DNA of 64,000 bases from assembly GCA_003611875.1 (NCBI GenBank), contig RAYY01000001.1, forward strand, positions 1 to 64,000. Direction: 5' to 3'. The notes under the pieces were generated by a model, which was given only the letters and a program-made list of their open reading frames with translations, did no database searches and was not told the DNA's origin. Source of the stretch: a bacterium D16-56. GTDB lineage: Bacteria; Bacillota; Clostridia; Lachnospirales; Lachnospiraceae. The position numbers and the translations under genes were made by a program. This document shows, one piece after another, positions 7,900-16,200 of this stretch (position 1 is its first letter; each line of letters opens with the position of its first letter).

Positions 7900-8799
7900 T
7901 TACTTCAAGCCTGATGTGACAATCCCCTGAATAAAGTATTTCTGGGCGCACAAAAACAACACGAACATGGGCAATGCTGCCAGCACGGCAGCCGCCATCA
8001 TCTGATTCCACTGAACGCCGCTTTCAGTCTTAAACATGGTCAGGGCAAGCTGAACGGTCTTCATGCTTTCCGAATTAGTCATGACTAAAGGCCACATATA
8101 GTCATTCCATACTGCCACTGCCTTTAACAATCCCAGGGTTGCCAGAATCGCCTTTGAGTTTGGCAGGTAGATCATAAAATACGTCCGCCACTTGCCTGCT
8201 CCGTCAATTTCCGCCGCCTCATCCAAGGACCGGGGGAAGTTTTCATAAAACTGTTTGCACATAAACACTCCATAGGAACCAGAAATCAACGGAATCACCA
8301 GCCCTGCGCAGGTATTAACCAAACCGGTTCCTCCTGCCCCCAAAAGATTATTTCCTCCCATAAGAGGAAACTTTGCCAAGATCAAAAATGTAGGAAGCAT
8401 GGTCACCTGCGGCGGCATCATCAGACCCACCATCAGCAGGATAAACATGATCCTGGAACCACGAAACTTTAATCTGGCAAATGCATAGCCTGCGATAGAG
8501 TTAAACAGCAAAGAGAAAACCACTGCGGTTCCGGTAATACAGATGGAATTTCTGAAATAGATCAGCCAGTTTCCATTGCTCATAGCATTCTGGTAGTTCA
8601 CCAGGGAAAAATGCTCCGGCAAAAGATGAAACACCGGTGATTTGATCTCCTCCATTGTCTTAAATGACGTGGAAAACATCATAATGATCGGAATCATCAT
8701 AATCAGGGATGCCACGGTCATCCCGACGATCCAAATACTATGCTCCCATTTTTTCTTTTTCATATTTTTTGCCGTTCCTTTCCAATGCACTGTTTTCAT
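7900..8799 (-). CDS. Carbohydrate ABC transporter permease (MalG type)
   Basis: The 299-residue product has six predicted membrane helices and the MalG-family EAA loop near residue 195 (DEAAEIDGAGKWRTYFMIYLP), which docks on the ATPase. The first helix follows KKKKWEHSIWIVGM; the sequence ends with YFIQGIVTSGLK, the typical MalG tail. It would form the importer with the partner permease and the lipoprotein encoded upstream. No ATPase is encoded in the operon, which is common in clostridia where a shared MsmX-type ATPase serves many importers. Starts at 8799 and 8763 are both possible; neither has a strong ribosome binding site. Confidence 0.9.
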   Translation of the reverse strand: MKTVHWKGTAKNMKKKKWEHSIWIVGMTVASLIMMIPIIMMFSTSFKTMEEIKSPVFHLLPEHFSLVNYQNAMSNGNWLIYFRNSICITGTAVVFSLLFNSIAGYAFARLKFRGSRIMFILLMVGLMMPPQVTMLPTFLILAKFPLMGGNNLLGAGGTGLVNTCAGLVIPLISGSYGVFMCKQFYENFPRSLDEAAEIDGAGKWRTYFMIYLPNSKAILATLGLLKAVAVWNDYMWPLVMTNSESMKTVQLALTMFKTESGVQWNQMMAAAVLAALPMFVLFLCAQKYFIQGIVTSGLK

Positions 8800-8870
8800 T
8801 TTCCCGCTTTTTTTACACTGATGCTGTGTCGTTCAGGCAGATTTGGAGGCTTCCCCTCTCGGCCCTTTGC

Positions 8871-9773
8871 CTATGACACATCCACATCCTGTCCCTGGCT
8901 TCCGTATTTAAATACAAAAGCAGTAACCAGGATGGAAAAAGCCAGGAGCATGACTGACATTGCGCTGGCATAGCCCATTTTAAACTCCAAAAATCCTCTC
9001 CTGTAAATCTGATGTACAATCGTAGTGGTGGTCTTTAACGGTCCGCCCCCTGTCATAATATTAACCTGCTCAAATACGGAAAAGCTGTTTACAATTCCGG
9101 TCACCAGCAGAAAAAAGGTAGTTGGCCTTAACATGGGCCAGGTTATATAGTAAAACTTTTTGATTGGCCCGGCTCCGTCTAAAGAAGCTGCCTCATAAAG
9201 AGAATCCGGTATGGAGGTAAGCCCTGACAAAAAGATTACCATAGAATAGCCGCAGCTTTTCCAAATACTCATTAAAATAATACAGGGCATGGCCATTTTT
9301 GTATCCTGCAGCCATTGCTCTGCGGCACAGCCGAAAAATTTTAAAATCAGGTTTAAAACACCAAAGGTAGGGTCATAAATCCACAGCCATACCATAGAAA
9401 TACATACCATGGACATCACGTTAGGTATATAAAAAGCAGTCCTAAACAGCGGCAGAAGCCTGGATTTCCGGTACAGCATAATGGCCACCAAAAGTCCCAG
9501 AGCCAGCTGCGGAAACAAGGTAAGTATTGTATAGAACAATGTGTTTTTTATGGAAATGATAAAATCCCCATCTCCAAACAGATTGATATAATTCTTCAGC
9601 CCTGCCAGCTCTGGTTTGGAATACATGTTAAAATTCGTGATACTGTAGTAAAATACCACAAAGATAGGAATTAGGATAAATACGGTAAAAGTAAAATATG
9701 CAGGAAAGATCATGGCATATGCACATTTGTCACTCTTACTCTTTCGTTTTCCTGCAATGTTTTTCTGATTCAC
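8871..9773 (-). CDS. Carbohydrate ABC transporter permease (MalF/UgpA type)
   Basis: The product is about 300 residues with six membrane helices, beginning with AMIFPAYFTFTVFILIPIFVV. It has the EAA loop YEAASLDGAGPIKKFYYITWP near residue 200, and an INLFGDGDF periplasmic segment typical of UgpA/LacF proteins. I chose a GTG start at 9773 because AAGGAGG lies 8 nt before it; the ATG at 9803 overlaps the preceding gene and lacks a Shine-Dalgarno. The gene follows the binding-protein gene by 16 bp. With the MalG-type permease it forms the membrane channel for the same sugar. Confidence 0.9.
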   Translation of the reverse strand: MNQKNIAGKRKSKSDKCAYAMIFPAYFTFTVFILIPIFVVFYYSITNFNMYSKPELAGLKNYINLFGDGDFIISIKNTLFYTILTLFPQLALGLLVAIMLYRKSRLLPLFRTAFYIPNVMSMVCISMVWLWIYDPTFGVLNLILKFFGCAAEQWLQDTKMAMPCIILMSIWKSCGYSMVIFLSGLTSIPDSLYEAASLDGAGPIKKFYYITWPMLRPTTFFLLVTGIVNSFSVFEQVNIMTGGGPLKTTTTIVHQIYRRGFLEFKMGYASAMSVMLLAFSILVTAFVFKYGSQGQDVDVS

Positions 9774-9789
9774 CTGCGAAACCTCCTTC

Positions 9790-11097
9790 CTATTGATTAT
9801 CAATCTCCTGCTGGATCACATCGGCTGCAGTATCCAAAGCAGTCTTTGCATCCTCCACCCCATACATCACCTTCTCCAAGGCGTCATTCACCGCATTATA
9901 GACGGAATTTGCATAGGCCACCTTAGGAGAGCCGGTTCCATAATTGATGGAATCATAGATCGCTTCATTATCTTCCGGCGAAATCTGGATAAACCTGTCC
10001 TTTAAGGACTCTCTCAAAGGCGGAATCCCCAGATCTTCATACCGCTTCCACATCTGCTCGGAGGATGAAATAAATTCAATAAATTTCCATACTTCTTCCT
10101 TATACTGGGTCTCCCCGCTCATAAACAAAAAGCTCATGCCGCAAAAGGTTCTCTGCTCCTTATTGGTCATGGGAGCCGCCATAGCGATCTTTCCTTCCAT
10201 AGCGCCCTGATTCCAGTTGTGAAAATCCGAGGTATTGCCCAATGTCATTGCTGCCAGGCCGCTGGAAAACGGATTCTGATCCTTGTTGTTGCTGTCCCAG
10301 CGAATGATTCCCTCATCTGCGATCTGCTTCATGAACTCAGCCGCTTCCACAGCCTCAGCCGTATTGCAGAGCACCTGGTTATTATCTTCATCCACCAGAT
10401 TCTTCACACCATTTTCTTCCATAAATACAGAGAAATAATGCTGCATGTTAGAGCCGGATGTAGGGATTCCAAAGCCGGTCTGCACCACGGAGTCCCCTTC
10501 CTTTTTCACCAGCTTTTTGTGATATTCCATTAGCTCATCCCAGGTTTTCGGCGGCGCCGACGGATCCAGCCCTGCCTGCTCAAACAGCTCCTTATTGTAG
10601 ATCAGGATCCGCGGATCCGGAAATACCGCAATGCCATAGATGCTGTCGCGTACACTGCCAAGGCTTAGGGCATTCTGCATAAAATCATCCTTGCCCTTCC
10701 AATTATTTACATACTCATCCAAAGCTGTATACTGCCCCAAGGGCACCCGGGTTCCCATGGAAGCCATGGTAAAATTGATCACATCCGGTGCTGTTCCTGA
10801 TGCAAAACCTGTATTTAGTTTTGTCTCAAAATCATCTCCATAGCCACACTCCTGATACTCAATTTCAATATCCGGATTGGCCTCCATAAAGGCAGCTATC
10901 GCCTCCTCCCAATAGGTTTTTCTTTCTGGTTCCGTACCTACACGCAGAAAAACCAGCCTGGTCTTTGCGCTGTCCGAACCATTAACAGCGCCGGATTCCT
11001 TCAGGTCTTCCGTGCCCTGATTTCCGCATCCTGCCAAGCCAAGCAGCGCTGCACATATTACGGAAACAACGCATAATACTGCACCCCTTCGTCTCAT
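9790..11097 (-). CDS. Extracellular solute-binding lipoprotein (sugar, family 1)
   Basis: The 435-residue product starts with a lipoprotein signal, RRRGAVLCVVSVICAALLG, and the lipobox LAGC with lipidation at Cys24. The mature part has the family 1 binding-protein fold (IAAFMEANPDIEIEYQECGYGDDF, FASGTAPDVINF, GIPTSGSN). Such proteins capture oligosaccharides outside the membrane and deliver them to the MalFG permeases encoded downstream. Given the sulfatase at the end of the operon the ligand may be a sulfated saccharide; this is inference from context. AGGAGG lies 8 nt before the ATG. Upstream is a promoter with an inverted repeat that could be bound by the response regulator encoded before it. 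Confidence 0.93.
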   Translation of the reverse strand: MRRRGAVLCVVSVICAALLGLAGCGNQGTEDLKESGAVNGSDSAKTRLVFLRVGTEPERKTYWEEAIAAFMEANPDIEIEYQECGYGDDFETKLNTGFASGTAPDVINFTMASMGTRVPLGQYTALDEYVNNWKGKDDFMQNALSLGSVRDSIYGIAVFPDPRILIYNKELFEQAGLDPSAPPKTWDELMEYHKKLVKKEGDSVVQTGFGIPTSGSNMQHYFSVFMEENGVKNLVDEDNNQVLCNTAEAVEAAEFMKQIADEGIIRWDSNNKDQNPFSSGLAAMTLGNTSDFHNWNQGAMEGKIAMAAPMTNKEQRTFCGMSFLFMSGETQYKEEVWKFIEFISSSEQMWKRYEDLGIPPLRESLKDRFIQISPEDNEAIYDSINYGTGSPKVAYANSVYNAVNDALEKVMYGVEDAKTALDTAADVIQQEIDNQ

Positions 11098-11127
11098 ATT
11101 CCATACCTCCTGCTATTTGATATGAAA

Positions 11128-11190
11128 ATTATAACGAAAACAGGATGCAAATTCCATGTTGCTCCTTTGGATATTCTTGCACCCTGTTTT
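11128..11190 (-). promoter_or_regulatory. Promoter with inverted repeat before the binding-protein gene
   Basis: On the minus strand a perfect TATAAT occupies 11133-11128. Upstream, arms at 11179-11190 and 11137-11148 form an inverted repeat of 12 positions with one mismatch (AAAACAGGGTGC against GCATCCTGTTTT). The -35 hexamer is poor, as expected for an activator-dependent promoter. The likely activator is the AraC-type response regulator encoded just upstream; that link is inferred. Confidence 0.5.
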
Positions 11191-11234
11191 CCTATTTTTA
11201 CAATTTTTTATGCCTTTTTCTTCTTTTTTTGCAG

Positions 11235-12818
11235 CTATTGTATAATTCTATTCCCTTTTTGTAAAATTATTCGTTTTCTGTATTCAGCAGGAGAAAGACC
11301 ATACCACTCTTTAAAAACACGGCTGAAATGGGCCGCATCGAAAAAGCCGGTGCGGACTGCAATCTCCTGGATGGAAATCCTGCTGTCTAAAAGCATTTCA
11401 CAGGACTTTTCCAGCCGGACCTCCTGGAGATAGCTGCTGAATTTTTTGCCGGTTTCTTTTTTAAATAAGGTAGAGGCATAGGACTGGCTCAGATAAATGG
11501 AATCGGAAATTTGTGCCAAGGAAATCCGTTCTGCATAGTGTTCCTCTATGTATTTTATGATCTCCTGCACCGGTGCGGAACAGCCGTTAATGCCGGACTT
11601 TCTTTTCAGAAGCTGGGTCATATAGCTGACTGCCTTCAGCACATCCTCCTTTAAGAGATGAAAATGCGAAGCCGCCTGTTCAAACAAAAGCTCAACAGCC
11701 CCTGTTCCTCCTTTTTCTTCTTCCGTCAAGTCGTATTTCCATATCTCATGAAGATACAGCACAAGAAACTCATTGCACATGGTCTTTACATAAGCCGGAT
11801 AGAGATAGACTGCCTCCCCAACAGCCTCCAACAGCCTTTCCACTGCTATCTGTGCTTCTGTATACTGCCTCTGACCCAGAAATACGCCGATCTGCTTTAT
11901 GTTCTGGAAAAAGCAAAATTCCGAGGGATTTCCCTCCGCCGTAATCCGCATACTCTCATAGCTTTGGCAGCCGGGAATTGAAAAAAAGCGCCGGTTTTCA
12001 CAAGCCATAGATGCCTGACGGTACATTTTCCCCCACCCACAGTCCTGTTTTCTTCGGCTCACTCCCAGATATACCTCCACCCCCATATGGCTCTTTAAAA
12101 CCTTCCGCAGCTTCTGCACTTGCTTTAAGCTGTTCTCGTGATCCTCATAAGCATAAAAGATCACAAACTCCTGCTCACTGCAGGAAAAGGCTGTCCCTTT
12201 TGTCTGCTCCTGCTCCAAAAAAAGGTTCAAAAGCTCTAATGCCAGCTTTTTGCGGATCACACCGTCAAAAAAAATATCAACCAAAATCATGTCCGGAAAA
12301 GACAGAAAAATCCCCTGCTCCTCCAGCTGTCTAATCAGCTCAATGTCATCCGGATCCCCTGCCCGACGAATAAGCTGTCTCATACTGGCCTCCCAGCTTT
12401 CCCCCTCACTTTTCAGCCTTTCCTGGTCAAGTGTATTCCTTTGATCCTGAAATTTTCTGGCTTCCTCAAGAATGCTCCTCAGGCTTTCTTCTGTGATCTC
12501 CGGCTTCAGCACAAATTCCTGCGCTCCCAGCTTCATGGCCCGGCGGGCATAGCAAAATTCGTCATAAGCGCTGAGAATCACCTTATATGGCTGTTTTTCC
12601 ATGGCCTGAATCTGTTCTAAAAGCTCCAGGCCATCCATCACCGGCATCTGAATATCCGTAAAAACCACATCCGTGTCATGGCTGTTCATATATTCCAAGG
12701 CCTGGCTCCCATTGGAAAATACGCCCTCCACCACAAAGCCCATGCCAAGATCCTCGATCTTCTTTTTGATCCATTTTCTCGTAATCCCCTCGTCCTCAAC
12801 AATGACCACCCTCATCAT
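11235..12818 (-). CDS. AraC-type response regulator (YesN family)
   Basis: The product is about 527 residues. The N-terminal receiver domain (VVIVEDEGITRKWIKKKI) has its phospho-acceptor in VVFTDIQMPVMDGLEL, followed by the conserved KVILSAYDEF and AQEFVLKPE lysine. A central region of about 250 residues is of unknown function. The C-terminus is a double HTH (RISLAQISDSIYLSQSYAS, ISIQEIAVRTGFFDAAHFSRVF) ending in LSPAEYRKR. A TTG at 12893 opens the frame but has no ribosome site; the ATG at 12818 follows GGTGAG and starts just before the receiver domain. It pairs with the kinase gene upstream and should activate the sugar-uptake genes downstream. Confidence 0.9.
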   Translation of the reverse strand: MMRVVIVEDEGITRKWIKKKIEDLGMGFVVEGVFSNGSQALEYMNSHDTDVVFTDIQMPVMDGLELLEQIQAMEKQPYKVILSAYDEFCYARRAMKLGAQEFVLKPEITEESLRSILEEARKFQDQRNTLDQERLKSEGESWEASMRQLIRRAGDPDDIELIRQLEEQGIFLSFPDMILVDIFFDGVIRKKLALELLNLFLEQEQTKGTAFSCSEQEFVIFYAYEDHENSLKQVQKLRKVLKSHMGVEVYLGVSRRKQDCGWGKMYRQASMACENRRFFSIPGCQSYESMRITAEGNPSEFCFFQNIKQIGVFLGQRQYTEAQIAVERLLEAVGEAVYLYPAYVKTMCNEFLVLYLHEIWKYDLTEEEKGGTGAVELLFEQAASHFHLLKEDVLKAVSYMTQLLKRKSGINGCSAPVQEIIKYIEEHYAERISLAQISDSIYLSQSYASTLFKKETGKKFSSYLQEVRLEKSCEMLLDSRISIQEIAVRTGFFDAAHFSRVFKEWYGLSPAEYRKRIILQKGNRIIQ

Positions 12819-12928
12819 GGTACTGCTTCTCACCACTTTCTCCGTCACATGCTCCCCTTCAGGCAGCAAAACATCACGCCAGCAGAGCAGCAAACCATAC
12901 TGGCGCCTACTCTATATCCCACAGAATA

Positions 12929-14704
12929 CTATGACTCTGCCTGTGTCCTGACTGGTATCCGTATCTCAAAACAGACGCCTCCATCCTCTATACCACGAGC
13001 CGTAAGCCCGTAGGAATCGCCAAAAAACAACCGAATCCTCTGCTGTACATTCCGGATTCCTATACTGCTGAGCTTTTCCTTTCCCCCCACAGGCGATGTA
13101 TCTGCCAAAAGACGATTTATCTTTTCCAGATCCGCTCCCACTCCGTCGTCACAGACGCGAATCACCAGATCTCTGTCGTCCTGTCCGGCCCAAATCCGGA
13201 TATGGCCCATTCCCTGTTTTTCCCCAAAACCATGAGAAATGGCATTTTCTGCCAAAGGCTGCACCGAAAACCTGGGTACCAGACATTCCCGTATCTCCGG
13301 CTCCATATGCATATCCCACACAAAGGAATCCTGATAGCGGTTCTCCATAAGAACCAGATAATGCCTTAATACCTCCAATTCCTCCTGAACCGGAATCAGC
13401 TTCCGGTGTTCCGAAAAGGTACTCTTTAAAAATTTTACCAGGGACAGCAAAGACTGGCTTGCCTTGTCCCGCATATCCATTTCCAGCAAAAACCGGATCG
13501 ACGCCAATGTATTATAGAGAAAATGCGGGCTGATCTGAGCCTGAAGCGCCTGAAGCTCCAGCACCCTCTTTTCCTCATCCTTTTCTTCAAGCTGCCGGAT
13601 CAGGCGCTGGATCTGGCCAATCATTTCATTAAATTGTCTGCTTAGCTGACCAAACTCATCGTCTGTCTCCACCTCGGCCCGAACGCTCAGATCCCCCTTG
13701 TAAACGGTTAACATATGATCCTTCAGCCTTTGTACAGGGCGGCTGATATAATGGGCATTATACCAGGACATAAGAAATGCCAGCAAAAGAAAAACCACTG
13801 CCACCATCACAATTCCCAGATATTGATCCGTAAACCAGGCTCCGGCTCGAACATTCTCGTACATGACAAGCTTCCACCCGGTAGTCGGATTGGTCACAAA
13901 ACAGAGCTGCCACCGCATTCCGTCCATCCACATTTGAAAATATCCGCGATCATTCTCTGTCAGCTTTTTCAGGCAGACCGGATCCTGTACCAATCCTTCT
14001 TCCCTTTCCGCTTGTGCCGAACTGACAATATTCCCATTGCCTTCCATCAGATAAATATTCTCCAGAGGCTTTTCTGTCCTCCCTCCCAGCATTTCCTGCA
14101 TCTGCTCCTGTTGGATGCTGATATTCATCAGACCGATGGTCCGGCCGCTGTTAAGGTTGATCAGACGGCGTACTGCCCGGATAGCGCCCCCTGGAATTTT
14201 TGCAAATTCTTCACTGCTCTCCACAGGAATGTAATAGATCCTGCTGCTTTTTTCCACATCAGCATACCAGGCTTCCTCCTTCAGCTTGTCCAGATCAGGA
14301 TAAACCAGACCCACATTTTCATCCTTCTGCGAGGAGTAATTATGTCCGTTTTCCCCCAATAGTTCAAGAAAATATCCGTTTTCCCCGTAAAATACCCATC
14401 GTTCCCGCAAATAATCCTGAATGATCCGGCCCACCCTGACACTCTCATAAGCATCCTTAAAGCTCCTTTGGGAAAGAAGCCGGTTCACCTCTGGGTTGTT
14501 GAAGAAAAAATCAGAAAAAGCTGTAATATTGCGAAATGTAACCTCCAGATTTTCATTGATCTGATCCAGGATCACCAGCCGTGACTGATTCAGCCTTTGG
14601 TTGCCCTCCTGGCGCACAAGGGATACGATCAGCCAAAACAAGATCAGACATGGACATACAAACAAAACCAGGTTGGATATCAGGATCTTTTTTTGAAGTT
14701 TCAT
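12929..14704 (-). CDS. Sensor histidine kinase (YesM family)
   Basis: The 591-residue product has an N-terminal membrane helix (KILISNLVLFVCPCLILFW), a large extracellular sensor region of roughly 260 residues, and a second helix near 295-315. A HAMP linker (ISRPVQRLKDHM) and the His_kinase dimerisation segment LQAQISPHFLYNTL follow, with the phosphorylated His. The ATP-binding motifs are LAENAISHGF, VCDDGVGAD and SSIGIRNVQQRIRLFFG. AGGA lies 8-10 nt before the ATG at 14704, so upstream in-frame starts are rejected. The kinase presumably senses an extracellular saccharide and signals to the AraC-type regulator 110 bp downstream. The gap to cobU is only 34 bp, so read-through from the cobalamin genes is possible. 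Confidence 0.92.
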   Translation of the reverse strand: MKLQKKILISNLVLFVCPCLILFWLIVSLVRQEGNQRLNQSRLVILDQINENLEVTFRNITAFSDFFFNNPEVNRLLSQRSFKDAYESVRVGRIIQDYLRERWVFYGENGYFLELLGENGHNYSSQKDENVGLVYPDLDKLKEEAWYADVEKSSRIYYIPVESSEEFAKIPGGAIRAVRRLINLNSGRTIGLMNISIQQEQMQEMLGGRTEKPLENIYLMEGNGNIVSSAQAEREEGLVQDPVCLKKLTENDRGYFQMWMDGMRWQLCFVTNPTTGWKLVMYENVRAGAWFTDQYLGIVMVAVVFLLLAFLMSWYNAHYISRPVQRLKDHMLTVYKGDLSVRAEVETDDEFGQLSRQFNEMIGQIQRLIRQLEEKDEEKRVLELQALQAQISPHFLYNTLASIRFLLEMDMRDKASQSLLSLVKFLKSTFSEHRKLIPVQEELEVLRHYLVLMENRYQDSFVWDMHMEPEIRECLVPRFSVQPLAENAISHGFGEKQGMGHIRIWAGQDDRDLVIRVCDDGVGADLEKINRLLADTSPVGGKEKLSSIGIRNVQQRIRLFFGDSYGLTARGIEDGGVCFEIRIPVRTQAES

Positions 14705-14738
14705 ATCAAACCGTTCCTTATCCAGTATTTTGGTCATA

Positions 14739-15293
14739 TTATACAAAATTCCATAAGGAAGAGTCAATATTTTTTACCGGCACACCAATTCCATATACAA
14801 CCTCCGTAACCTGATCCGCCATACATGCCAAATCCTGGTTTACCTGTCCCAACAAAGCAAGATACCGCCTGGTCTGTTCCTCGTACACATTTCCGTCTGA
14901 AAACACCTCATTTGTAATTACAATCACATATTCTGCACATGTCTGCAGGTGACGGATCCCCCTTTTCACCCGCTGCAGAATCTCCTTGTCGCTTCCCCCT
15001 GCTTCAAACTGTTCATTGGCCACCAGGTTGGACATACACTCCAGCAAAACGACCCGCCCCTCTTTTTCTCCTGCCCCCAGCAAAACCTTTTCCAGATGAT
15101 GGTAGGCTTCTATGGTGTAAAACCCCTTTCCTGACCGCTGCTTTCGATGCCTGATAACCCGCTCCTTCCCTTCCTTTCCCCATGGATGCATGGCAGCCAG
15201 ATAATACCGTGTCTCTGCCCCTGTGTCAAGCGCCGCCTGCTCCCCAAAGGCTGACTTTCCGCTGGCGCTTCCGCCGATAATCAGATGCAGCAT
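14739..15293 (-). CDS. cobU: Adenosylcobinamide kinase / adenosylcobinamide-phosphate guanylyltransferase
   Basis: The 184-residue product begins with the P-loop IIGGSASGKSAFGEQ and contains the family segments YYLAAMHPWGKEGKERVIRH (guanylylation region, with the active-site His), VVLLECMSNLVANE (the Walker B strand) and VIVITNEVFSDGNV. CobU phosphorylates adenosylcobinamide and then transfers GMP to it, activating the nucleotide loop of vitamin B12. Length matches the family (about 180). The start overlaps the end of cbiT by 13 bp, indicating translational coupling in the cobalamin operon. Confidence 0.93.
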   Translation of the reverse strand: MLHLIIGGSASGKSAFGEQAALDTGAETRYYLAAMHPWGKEGKERVIRHRKQRSGKGFYTIEAYHHLEKVLLGAGEKEGRVVLLECMSNLVANEQFEAGGSDKEILQRVKRGIRHLQTCAEYVIVITNEVFSDGNVYEEQTRRYLALLGQVNQDLACMADQVTEVVYGIGVPVKNIDSSLWNFV

Positions 15294-15874
15294 TGTCCTG
15301 CACCTGCAGATGTTTCACTGCTGTCCGGCTCTATGGTAATAATATAAACCGGATTCTGCCCTTCCATAAGATGATAATCTCCCAGCCTTTTGGCCCGCGC
15401 TGCCTGAATGCTGACAATCTCTGCCCGGATGCCTTTCTCTCTCAGATATTGTGTTGCCACAGACAAGGTTTCCAAGGATATGGCATTGATCACAATCCGC
15501 ACAAAAGGATTATTCTTCCTCACCCAATCCAAAATTCCCGTCAGCTCTCCCCCGCTTCCGCCGATAAATACCCGGTCCGCAGCAGGAAGACCTTCCAATA
15601 TATCTGGCGCTTTTCCTCTCACAACAGTCAGATTCCACACTCCAAAATGCTCCTTGTTTTTGGCAGTCAGCTCACACCCCTCCTCCTTCTGCTCAATGGC
15701 ATAAACATGGCCGTGCCTCATCGCCAAAGCCATCTCCACTGCTACAGAGCCGGTTCCTGCTCCTATGTCATAGACAATGCTGTCGTCCTCCAGTTCCAGC
15801 TTTGAGATGGACACAGCCCGGACTTCACTTTTGGTCATGGGAACCCGTCCCCGGATAAATGCTTCGTCTTTCAT
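15281..15874 (-). CDS. cbiT: Cobalt-precorrin-6B methyltransferase/decarboxylase subunit CbiT
   Basis: The product is about 197 residues and has the CbiT layout: an entry segment GRVPMTKSEVRAVSISKLEL, the SAM-binding loop VYDIGAGTGSVAVEMA, then the acidic strand end YAIEQKEEGCELTAKN. CbiT carries out the C15 methylation and the C12 acetate decarboxylation in the anaerobic corrin pathway, working with CbiE. GGAGG 5 nt before the ATG at 15874 decides the start over the in-frame ATG at 15895. It overlaps cobU downstream. The upstream 326 bp holds no gene and may be a structured leader. Confidence 0.92.
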   Translation of the reverse strand: MKDEAFIRGRVPMTKSEVRAVSISKLELEDDSIVYDIGAGTGSVAVEMALAMRHGHVYAIEQKEEGCELTAKNKEHFGVWNLTVVRGKAPDILEGLPAADRVFIGGSGGELTGILDWVRKNNPFVRIVINAISLETLSVATQYLREKGIRAEIVSIQAARAKRLGDYHLMEGQNPVYIITIEPDSSETSAGAGQCCI

Positions 15875-16200
15875 TGTTTCCTCCGTTCCGTGCATGCTTC
15901 ACACATTACATACCCTGTTTTCCCGGGTATTGCATGCCTCGCTTTATCAGGCAGCACATGTCCCACTTGGAGCTTGTGGTAAATCTTTGTGCCTGTTTTT
16001 TGATTCTCATGTTCCCATAAGCCAAGTATAACATAAAACGCCGCTTTTGACTACCTTGCAGCACCGTCTAAAGCCAGTGGGATTGCGGCAGCTGATTTTA
16101 TTTCCCATCGAGTGAGGGCAGACCGCTTTAACTGCATATCCCTTTCCGGGACCTAAATATCCATTTGTTCAGAAAGTACATTCTTTCCAAAAATGCTTTC
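15875..16200. other. Unexplained structured intergenic region upstream of cbiT
   Basis: No gene is seen in this 326-bp gap. On the minus strand it has pieces that recall the cobalamin-riboswitch core (GGGAA near 16105, then AGCTGCCGCAATCCCACTGG around 16093-16074), but the stem that normally lies between them is missing. A hairpin at 15910-15930 lies about 35 nt before the cbiT start. The segment may be a degenerate B12 leader or a dispersed repeat. I cannot decide by eye. Confidence 0.35.

Noticed and set aside
16040-16150. Confident cobalamin riboswitch call
   Set aside because: Only some of the conserved core pieces are visible and the stem between them is missing; not enough to annotate.
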